Part shown: one piece after another, positions 57,786 to 64,000 of the stretch | Numbering within the stretch: position 1 is the stretch's first letter | Layout of the letters: each line of letters begins with the position of its first letter | Assembly: GCF_900637635.1 (NCBI RefSeq) | Contig: NZ_LR134383.1 | Location: forward strand, 1,829,501 to 1,893,500 | Length of the DNA stretch: 64,000 nt | Direction: 5' to 3' | From: Legionella jordanis | Lineage (GTDB): Bacteria > Pseudomonadota > Gammaproteobacteria > Legionellales > Legionellaceae | The notes under the pieces: generated by a model | Database searches by the model: none | What the model was told of the DNA's origin: nothing | Seen by the model: only the letters and a program-made list of their open reading frames with translations | Translations under genes and position numbers: made by a program

Positions 57786-60023
57786 TTAGCTATTCTTGAT
57801 TTGTTCAATGGTTGAAAGGCAAACTTCGATTTCAGACACCTTTTGAGCAGTTTCGGGAGCAAAAAAGAAATAACGGCCTTTAGTTGCTTTATTCACCAAT
57901 AGAGCAAGTCCATAAAACAGCCCACCTGTCGCTAAAGCCAGAAGAATATTTCCCAGGATTTGTTTACATAATCCCCAGGATTCACGGTGTTGTTCAAAAA
58001 TCTTTTCTGAATTTTTAATGGCTAAAATGCTGTTTTGCTGAAAAGAAGAGTAATCAAATTGTCTTTTTCCCGATTCCAGAAAATTGGCAAATAAATCCAT
58101 CAATCTAAGCTGTAGATTGTCTGCTGCTTCAGAAGCTCTCGTATAATTGGGATCAACTTTGGCTTTTTCGAATAAAACTTTGGTTTTTTTTTCAAATTTA
58201 TTTAGGAGATCGAGGTAAGCCTCCTCCTGGGGCGTTAAAACAAATTGTGCGATTCGAAATCGAATTTCCTCTCGTCCTATCCCTAATTCATTGAGCATCG
58301 AAAGCTCTTGAGCAACCAATGCGGATTCCGCATCGGTTTCATCATAGGATGAACCAGTTCCATTTGGCCCATGTAAAGGCTCTGTTTTCGAAGGAATTGC
58401 GACCAGGGCCATTGAAGACTCCAGTATAGAAGAAGATGGTTCGGATGTTTTTTGAACAGGAACCTGATTCACCCGCTCATCGACAGCTAGTTCTTTTTCC
58501 CTGACTATGGGTGACTTCGTAGCTTGGCATTCTTTAGCAGAGGTCTGGGAACTCACCCCATTAGCAGATTTGATAGCCGCACTAGGAATGACTGCTTGGC
58601 GCTCCTCGCGGGGACTCGTTTTAAATCCAGATTGTAGTTCTTTTAGTCGCCTTACCAGCTCCTCTATTGGATTTAATCCAAAAAGCTCTTCTTGCGAAAA
58701 GGTAGCCAAGACCAGAAAAGCAGGATGATGTCGGGCCAGATCGCGCTTGTTCTCAATCGTTAAACTTCGACTCCCTGTCTCTTGCAACAAGACCTCCCAG
58801 CGTTCGATCTCATCATGCTGATCCATATATAATTTTTTTTGACTGGCATACTGTCGCAGCATGGCCTGCGTTTTTTCAGTTGCCACAATGTAAAAATGCC
58901 CTTGTCTGATGCTGAGACCCAATTCCAGTTCTGGCGAGCTCTTGGGTTTAAGGATGACCTCCGCACTTTCGTAGGCGTAGACTGCGTAGGAAAATAGCTG
59001 AGAGACAACAGAATCAACGTCTCCATAGGAAATTTTCACGCCATTTTTACTTAAGTAAGCCAAATAATTTCCGTAGCCTTCTTTTACCCAATACTCTTCA
59101 GGGTCATGATCTTGCAAACCGCCATTGATTAAGTTATTGAAGAAGGCTTGATTGGCCGCATAAATGGGATTTAAGGGCTCCTTAACGCTCATGAGAAAAG
59201 ATTTAAGGTTATGTTGGCAATCTAAATTAATTTCTAAATATCCTGCAGCTTTAAGCACCATCTCGGAGGCGTTTTTGTTTTGAACTTCAGCGATTGTTTT
59301 TATTATTTCTGCACATTTTTTCTTTGTAAAACCAATAGCTTTCCCGGCTAAGTCCAGCGCCTCTTTCTGATTGTTGATGCTGGGTTTAAACTGACCCAAA
59401 AGCTCTATTTGTTCTGCAGTGGCCTTTAAAATATTCTGCATGGAGCTCTCCAATTCAGGAGAGTCTATCTGCCCGCTAGCAACTATCAGATATTTCTGAG
59501 CTTCCATCAATGCGTTAAGGCCAAACCGAATGGGAGCAATTGAGTCCTTTAGCGCCTCTTCCTGACAGTACTCTACCAGGCGCAAAAAGGTTAGGCGCCG
59601 CTCATCCATGTCAAGGTTATCATTGTGAACAAAACGAGCTTTGCAACTCTCAGGATTATCCAGTTTTTGAATTACCCAGCTACGAAACAAAATACCTAAA
59701 ATTAACGTTTTTTCAAAAATATACTTAGTGGAAGCTGGAAGTTTCTTTTGTTCCTGTTTAGAGTTGTTGGCCCGGAATTGTTCATAAGCTTCAAAAAAGC
59801 GATGAAACTCCTCTTCATTTTGAAAAAATTGCTTTAGTTTGAGGAGAGTTGCATCATCGCGAGGGAATTCTTGAAACAAGTCGTTTGGCAAAGCCAAGCT
59901 ATTGCACAAATAGTGAAGCGCCAAACAATTGAAGAAACAATTTTCCATGACCGCGGAAACACTGACGGCCTGACTCATTTTGTCTCTTATCAGAAGTTTT
60001 TGTGCACTTTCAGAATGCAACAT
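57786..60023 (-). CDS. Large protein with OTU-like N-terminal motifs and a C-terminal membrane segment, candidate Dot/Icm effector
   Basis: 745 residues with no signal peptide. Near the N-terminus MENCFFNCLALHYL (Cys29) resembles the DGNCLF catalytic loop of OTU cysteine proteases, and GHFYIVAT with H376 resembles the late histidine strand. Between them EYWVKEGYGNYLAYLSKNGVKISYGDVD is reminiscent of the OTU-type effector core. Residues about 460-560 are a Ser/Glu-rich linker, and a hydrophobic stretch (LGNILLALATGGLFYGLALLV) lies near residue 705. A PmrA-type box covers its -35 region. Enzyme class and effector status are inference from motifs. Confidence 0.65.
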   Translation of the reverse strand: MLHSESAQKLLIRDKMSQAVSVSAVMENCFFNCLALHYLCNSLALPNDLFQEFPRDDATLLKLKQFFQNEEEFHRFFEAYEQFRANNSKQEQKKLPASTKYIFEKTLILGILFRSWVIQKLDNPESCKARFVHNDNLDMDERRLTFLRLVEYCQEEALKDSIAPIRFGLNALMEAQKYLIVASGQIDSPELESSMQNILKATAEQIELLGQFKPSINNQKEALDLAGKAIGFTKKKCAEIIKTIAEVQNKNASEMVLKAAGYLEINLDCQHNLKSFLMSVKEPLNPIYAANQAFFNNLINGGLQDHDPEEYWVKEGYGNYLAYLSKNGVKISYGDVDSVVSQLFSYAVYAYESAEVILKPKSSPELELGLSIRQGHFYIVATEKTQAMLRQYASQKKLYMDQHDEIERWEVLLQETGSRSLTIENKRDLARHHPAFLVLATFSQEELFGLNPIEELVRRLKELQSGFKTSPREERQAVIPSAAIKSANGVSSQTSAKECQATKSPIVREKELAVDERVNQVPVQKTSEPSSSILESSMALVAIPSKTEPLHGPNGTGSSYDETDAESALVAQELSMLNELGIGREEIRFRIAQFVLTPQEEAYLDLLNKFEKKTKVLFEKAKVDPNYTRASEAADNLQLRLMDLFANFLESGKRQFDYSSFQQNSILAIKNSEKIFEQHRESWGLCKQILGNILLALATGGLFYGLALLVNKATKGRYFFFAPETAQKVSEIEVCLSTIEQIKNS

Positions 60024-60052
60024 TGCTATTTTGCCTCAAAGAATAATGCTTA

Positions 60053-60086
60053 ATTATATCAGGTTTATCATTAAGTAAATATTAAA
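60053..60086 (-). promoter_or_regulatory. PmrA-type box and -10 element of the OTU-like gene
   Basis: On the minus strand TTTAATATTTACTTAAT (60086-60070) fits YTTAAT-N5-YTTAAT. A TATAAT -10 element lies at 60058-60053, so the box overlaps the -35 region. PmrA is known to activate many Legionella effector genes. Confidence 0.6.
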
Positions 60087-60168
60087 CCAAAGCTTTCTAA
60101 TGCCATCCAAATGAGCCAAAGTCGATTGGTTAGCTATAGTCCTTTATGATCAATAACTCATCTATTTG

Positions 60169-60200
60169 TTAATATTTTATTAATTATTGCCCTATATACT
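60169..60200 (+). promoter_or_regulatory. PmrA-type box and -10 element of the caspase-like gene
   Basis: TTAAT at 60169-60173 and at 60180-60184, an 11-bp direct repeat, followed by TATACT at about 60195-60200. It lies about 50 bp before the TTG start. The preceding base is not a pyrimidine in either half, so the match is weaker than on the divergent side. Confidence 0.45.
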
Positions 60201-60235
60201 TCTTATCTGCCTTTTTATTGTTCAAAGGAATTGAT

Positions 60236-61288
60236 TTGAAAATTTTATTTATTAACATTGCTGATCACAAACCATTAGGGATTAAAGCAGTTGAGGCACT
60301 CACAAAAAAATATCACCCCTCATTTTTCGAAGCCAAAAGCAAAACAAAAATTACAACATTACATTTAATGCATGAAGCCATTGAATTTGCCAAATCCGGC
60401 TCACTCAAACTCTCTGATACAGACTATAAAACCCTGGAGTTTTGGCTTAAAAATCGTAAAGCCCATTACAAAATTATTATCGGTGCACATGGCCAAAAAG
60501 ATGATGTCGATTTCTGCTATGCACAAAGCGATGAAATAGACATTTTAAAGGCAAACAAATTGCTCTCTGCTGAACAATTAGCTCATTTCATGGCAAGCAT
60601 ATTCCGAATAGTTCCCGCTTCGAGGAAATCCCCCGTCTTCACAGTAACGCTTAGCATTTGCTACGGCGCCAGAAGCGAAGAATTCGACAGAGATCACATT
60701 CAGGAATTTTCAACCATTAACTGGCAGAGCAGCTTGGCAGCAAAAGTCTATGCACATCTGATCCAGTATTTTCCTATTAAAATGAAGGCAGCTACAGGTG
60801 CAGTTGAATTTGATACAAAAAATGGAAATTTGCTAATAGAAAGTGAAGAGGCACTGCGAGCTCATCAAAAATTTATAGAAATAGCCAGACAATTGCGGAC
60901 GTTTGAAAATGAAAAAATAAAACCCCTAGCGAAAGAATACATTGCAAGATATGGCGAGAGGAAGTGGTTGGATTATGAAAAAAAAATGGAATACAAACGC
61001 GGTGAAACAGCTCTTGATAAAGTGTTTTTAGAATTTGAACCTATGAAAGAAAATCTTGAAATAATTCGTGAGTTAAAGAGCCAGAACAGTAAAAAAGATT
61101 ATGGCCAAGTTGTTTTTAACTTTGATAAAAAATCAGAGCAAGTTATCATTCACCTTAAGCATGGGGGAAAGCAAATGTTGCTGGTCAAAAATACCAGGGC
61201 AAATTTTGTGGAATCCTGTTTGCAAAATGCAGTTTCTGAGCAAGCCAAAGGACTTCTGGACTTGGAAATTCCAGGTTTTTTTAACTAA
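60236..61288 (+). CDS. Caspase-clan-like cysteine protease candidate, possible Dot/Icm effector
   Basis: 350 residues. I start at the TTG at 60236 because AAGGA lies 6 nt upstream and the product begins MKILFINIADHKPLG; a TTG at 60218 is also in frame. The motif IIGAHGQKDDV (His85) followed after about 57 residues by TVTLSICYGARS (Cys142) is the HG...C-G arrangement of clan CD peptidases (caspase, clostripain, CPD). The C-terminal 150 residues are charged helix. There is no signal peptide. Promoter region carries a PmrA-like repeat, and the divergent neighbour is another effector candidate. I cannot name a family; activity is unproven. Confidence 0.65.
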   Translation: MKILFINIADHKPLGIKAVEALTKKYHPSFFEAKSKTKITTLHLMHEAIEFAKSGSLKLSDTDYKTLEFWLKNRKAHYKIIIGAHGQKDDVDFCYAQSDEIDILKANKLLSAEQLAHFMASIFRIVPASRKSPVFTVTLSICYGARSEEFDRDHIQEFSTINWQSSLAAKVYAHLIQYFPIKMKAATGAVEFDTKNGNLLIESEEALRAHQKFIEIARQLRTFENEKIKPLAKEYIARYGERKWLDYEKKMEYKRGETALDKVFLEFEPMKENLEIIRELKSQNSKKDYGQVVFNFDKKSEQVIIHLKHGGKQMLLVKNTRANFVESCLQNAVSEQAKGLLDLEIPGFFN

Positions 61289-61406
61289 ATTAGCCTAATT
61301 TTTTGTGTTTAATCTTGCTTTAAGCAGGTGCAGACCGTTGACTAACAAATCAAATGAGCATATTATGATTTTACTGCAAAAATATTTTACCAACCAGGGG
61401 AATCAA

Positions 61407-61469
61407 ATGTCTAATAAAGACTCTAATTTCTTCCTTATTTCCCTGCTTAGCGCCCTTCTTCTCCGCTAA
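61407..61469 (+). CDS. Short hydrophobic peptide ORF, 20 residues, with in-frame continuation after a stop
   Basis: AGGGGA precedes an ATG that encodes MSNKDSNFFLISLLSALLLR and a TAA. The same frame continues past the stop for 29 codons with a hydrophobic, basic stretch and ends at the next gene's ATG. It may be a small membrane protein broken by a nonsense codon or a chance ORF. A CTCCGC/GCGGAG hairpin overlaps the stop. Confidence 0.3.
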   Translation: MSNKDSNFFLISLLSALLLR

Positions 61470-61551
61470 GGCGGAGCACTTATCTACTTATTAATTAAAG
61501 CATGCCTGGTTATCAGGTTTCTAATTCAATCCATTAATTCAAGTAATAAAT

Positions 61552-62769
61552 ATGAATAAATCAATTACGCGTGTTGCAGCTTGGGGAATTTGGTTAATTG
61601 CTTCATTATTTTACGCCTACCAATATATTTTGAGGGTCATGCCTAATATTATGCTGGATAATTTCATTCAGCAATTTCATATAGACTCCACCATTTTCGG
61701 ACAATTTTCGGGCATTTACTACATTGGCTATTCACTTATGCATCTGCCCATAGGCATCATGCTTGACCGTTTCGGTCCTCGACGAGTGATGAGCGCATGC
61801 ATTTTACTGACTGTGGTAGGTCTTTTGCCGATTCTTTTTGCTGAGCAATGGATGTATCCCATGATGGGCCGCGCCTTAATAGGTATGGGCTCCTCCGCTG
61901 CCATTCTGGGGACTTTCAAAATCATCCGCATGGGTTTTCAAGAACAATATTTCACTCGAATGTTAAGCTTTTCTGTGACTATCGGATTAATCGGCGCCAT
62001 TTATGGTGGCGGGCCTGTAAGTTACCTATGCAGTGTGATAGGTTATAAAGCTGTAGTACAAATTTTTGCCTTTTTTGGGCTTGGATTGGCTTTACTTACT
62101 TATTTAATTGTTCCGGATATTGAAAAAACCAGTCGCCAAACCACAATCCTGGCTGATGTGAAACAAGTCATTGGCAATCGTAAAATTATGGCACTGTGTT
62201 TTTTAGCGGGATTAATGGTAGGTCCACTTGAGGGATTTGCTGATGTATGGGGTTCAGCATTTATTAGGGAAGTCTATGGTTTTGATAAAAATCTAGCCAG
62301 CTATTTACCTTCAATGATTTTCATAGGCATGTGTTTTGGAGCCCCCGTTTTAAGCTATATCGCAGAGAAAACACAAAATTATTTAGCCGTGATTATGGGC
62401 GCAGGTTTATTCATGATGTTAGTTTTTCTCGCATTAATTTCACATCACTTAACCAGTGCCACGATGACTCTGGGCTTTGTTTTAGTAGGCATTTGTTCTG
62501 CCTATCAAATTCTGGCTATTTATAAAGCTTCCACCTATGTTCCTGAGCATGTGGCTGGAATCACGACTGCCGTAGCCAATATGATCATCATGAGCTTTGG
62601 TTACGGTTTCCACAGCACCATTGGTTTGCTCATCAATCATTTTGGGGGGATAAAGGTAACAGAAGCGTTTACTTACGGATTAGCTGTGATTCCTGTCAGC
62701 TTGGGATTAGCAGTGTTTGGCTTTTCTGCCTTGTTCTATCAGGAACGTTTAAAACCTATAGCAAACTAG
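61552..62769 (+). CDS. Major facilitator superfamily transporter
   Basis: 405 residues with about 12 hydrophobic helices. It begins with AWGIWLIASLFYAYQYILRVMPNIM, the start seen in many Legionella MFS proteins of the anion:cation/Pht-like type, and has loop motif GIMLDRFGPRRVM. The substrate is unknown; nutrient uptake is plausible. It ends 28 bp before the convergent GTPase gene, with a shared hairpin. Confidence 0.85.
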   Translation: MNKSITRVAAWGIWLIASLFYAYQYILRVMPNIMLDNFIQQFHIDSTIFGQFSGIYYIGYSLMHLPIGIMLDRFGPRRVMSACILLTVVGLLPILFAEQWMYPMMGRALIGMGSSAAILGTFKIIRMGFQEQYFTRMLSFSVTIGLIGAIYGGGPVSYLCSVIGYKAVVQIFAFFGLGLALLTYLIVPDIEKTSRQTTILADVKQVIGNRKIMALCFLAGLMVGPLEGFADVWGSAFIREVYGFDKNLASYLPSMIFIGMCFGAPVLSYIAEKTQNYLAVIMGAGLFMMLVFLALISHHLTSATMTLGFVLVGICSAYQILAIYKASTYVPEHVAGITTAVANMIIMSFGYGFHSTIGLLINHFGGIKVTEAFTYGLAVIPVSLGLAVFGFSALFYQERLKPIAN

Positions 62770-62778
62770 TTAAATCAT

Positions 62779-62809
62779 GCGACAGTTTGTAACTCATTCA
62801 AACTGTCGC
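62779..62809. terminator. Hairpin shared by the convergent MFS and GTPase genes
   Basis: GCGACAGTTTG and CAAACTGTCGC form an 11-bp perfect stem with a 9-nt loop. The GTPase stop codon lies within it. Flanks are only moderately T-rich. Confidence 0.6.
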
Positions 62810-63808
62810 GGTGATAATTGCAGCCTTAAGCTCCTCTGCAAAGTAATCCGCACGGGTTTTTTCCTGTTTATTAAAAAAACGAAATGCTTGCAAGCCACTA
62901 ACCAGGCCCAAAGAACAACTAAAGCTAACTGCAGCCATTGCAGCTGATTTTCCTGCTAAAAAACCACTCAGAAATGCCCCTGGTCCACTCCAGGCTCCAG
63001 CTAAAAACCCAATGGAAAATCCAATAAAACCCATAATTAATGTCATGGCAATCACGAGACATAAGCCTAAAATGGCGTTTCGAATTGCGCTCTGTTTTAC
63101 TTGCAAAACCGAGTTGGATTGCAGCTGAAATTCTTGTAAAGCGTTTAGTGCTTCCTCTAAAGATTCATTCTGGCTAAGGTTAATTTCCAATTTATCGAGT
63201 TGAGACCGAATGAATTCAGCCTGTTCGTTAGGCAAAGAATACAAAGACAATTTAAAATCCTGCAACATTGAATACCAAATTGGAAGCATTGATTTTTTCA
63301 CAGCAATTTCATGGACCACTGTCATTAAGCAACGGTACAATTCATCAATTCCCTCCAGAAATTGAGCTGAAGTAATAATGCATTCACGAGGTTCAATTAT
63401 GTCTTTTATACAATTTTTAATTTCTTCAAGATTACTATGGATGGTTGTTTTGCTGTAAAGATCAGCTTTCGTGCCAACTAAAATCAGTTCTGCCCAAGGA
63501 TTGGCATGTTTTTTCCATTCAGCAATGTCACTACGCAGCCGCTCAAGATCGAAATGGAAGCTCGCTAAGTTAATGCAATAAACCGCTAGATCCGATTTGT
63601 TGAAGTGAATAAAGCGATGAGGGCGAAATAAATTTGCACCGCCTAAATCCAAAATTGGAAGGCCTCTTTCGTCCTGCATGATGATTTTAACATTGAAGCC
63701 CATGGTTTGAGTTGAGTTTACATGAAAATCTCCGCCAGTAAGACGATTTAACAGCTGCGTTTTTCCTGCTCCTGTATCACCGAAGAACAGCACTTTTGTT
63801 TCAGGCAT
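62798..63808 (-). CDS. Ras-like small GTPase domain protein with C-terminal membrane hairpin (second copy type)
   Basis: 336 residues from the ATG at 63808 (MPETKVLFFGDTGAGKT). P-loop GDTGAGKT (10-17), DLGG (54-57) and GTKAD (112-116) are all present, so unlike the 512-1489 protein it keeps the DxxG motif. A helical middle (about 160-235) leads to a Gly/Ala-rich hydrophobic hairpin (about 245-300) and a charged tail. ATGs at 63847 and 63835 are in frame, but a PmrA-like box with a TACAAT -10 puts transcription start near 63827, favouring 63808. Role as a host-membrane-targeted effector is possible, unproven. Confidence 0.7.
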   Translation of the reverse strand: MPETKVLFFGDTGAGKTQLLNRLTGGDFHVNSTQTMGFNVKIIMQDERGLPILDLGGANLFRPHRFIHFNKSDLAVYCINLASFHFDLERLRSDIAEWKKHANPWAELILVGTKADLYSKTTIHSNLEEIKNCIKDIIEPRECIITSAQFLEGIDELYRCLMTVVHEIAVKKSMLPIWYSMLQDFKLSLYSLPNEQAEFIRSQLDKLEINLSQNESLEEALNALQEFQLQSNSVLQVKQSAIRNAILGLCLVIAMTLIMGFIGFSIGFLAGAWSGPGAFLSGFLAGKSAAMAAVSFSCSLGLVSGLQAFRFFNKQEKTRADYFAEELKAAIITATV

Positions 63809-63833
63809 AGGTAAGATTGCAAAGAAAAATGCC

Positions 63834-63866
63834 ATTGTATGATACATATCTTAACAAAATATTAAC
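63834..63866 (-). promoter_or_regulatory. PmrA-like box and -10 of the second GTPase gene
   Basis: On the minus strand GTTAATATTTTGTTAAG (63866-63850) gives TTAAT-N6-TTAAG, followed by TACAAT at 63839-63834. The flanking pyrimidines of the consensus are missing. Confidence 0.4.
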
Positions 63867-63934
63867 AATTGCTCATCGCCATTTTAAATGGAGCCTGGTT
63901 AGTTTAAGATGGAGATTTAATAGGCTTTAACCTC

Positions 63935-64000
63935 ATGAACACAATTTTTCACTTAGCCTTTCCAGTACATGATTTTCAGCTCGCAAAAGAGTTTTATCAT
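63935..64000 (+). CDS. VOC-superfamily (glyoxalase/dioxygenase) protein, N-terminal fragment
   Basis: The first 22 residues read MNTIFHLAFPVHDFQLAKEFYH before the window ends. HLAFPVHDFQLAKEFY is the usual first strand-helix of the vicinal oxygen chelate fold, with the first metal-binding His. Function beyond the fold cannot be told. Confidence 0.7.
   Translation, partial: MNTIFHLAFPVHDFQLAKEFYH

Overview
The window reads as chromosomal DNA of a flagellated gammaproteobacterium, most likely a Legionella species. Supporting signs are a fused TrpE-TrpG, flgAMN with sigma-54 and sigma-28 promoters, sodC, several large proteins that look like Dot/Icm effectors, and PmrA-type direct repeats in front of three of the effector-like genes. 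I infer the genus from gene content and style, not from a database search.

Layout. 1-6.5 kb: end of a quinone oxidoreductase, a membrane-anchored Ras-like GTPase, a ClC antiporter overlapping trpEG, and a lipoprotein. 6.7-9.9 kb: gatCAB, the Glu-tRNA(Gln)/Asp-tRNA(Asn) amidotransferase. 10.2-13.9 kb: MFS transporter, L,D-transpeptidase, Cu/Zn superoxide dismutase and a cytochrome c, with long gene-poor spacers. 13.9-15.6 kb: flgA, flgM, flgN. 15.6-18.1 kb: an 813-residue effector-like protein. 19.5-26.9 kb: a TrpR-like regulator followed by the complete hisGDCBHAFI operon, with a perfect palindrome over the promoter -35 box. 26.9-41.8 kb: housekeeping genes (rlmI, rdgC, bamD, tRNA-Ser, maf-like, kdsA, pyrG, the ribD-ribE-ribBA-ribH operon, an M48 protease).

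42.0-47.3 kb holds a two-gene unit: a stand-alone NRPS-like protein (adenylation domain with an embedded methyltransferase, then a carrier domain) and a cytosolic hybrid histidine kinase. 47.5-50.1 kb is a persulfide/sulfide unit (MBL-fold dioxygenase, TauE permease, rhodanese, BigR/SqrR-like repressor) with two matching palindromic operators.

50.3-57.5 kb is the most striking region: a complete diversity-generating retroelement (DGR) flanked by two insertion sequences. On the minus strand the order is outer-membrane barrel gene, secreted target protein with a C-terminal variable region (VR), avd-like gene, template repeat (TR), reverse transcriptase. TR and VR align over 142 bp without gaps. 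By my count 24 of 25 differences fall at template adenines, which is direct evidence of adenine-specific mutagenic retrohoming. An IS copy sits at the 3' end of the RT gene and appears to supply its last codons.

57.8-63.8 kb carries a divergent pair of effector-like genes (one OTU-like, one caspase-like by motif), each with a PmrA-type box over its -35 region, then an MFS transporter and a second membrane-anchored GTPase of the same architecture as the one at the start of the window. The window ends inside a VOC/glyoxalase-family gene.
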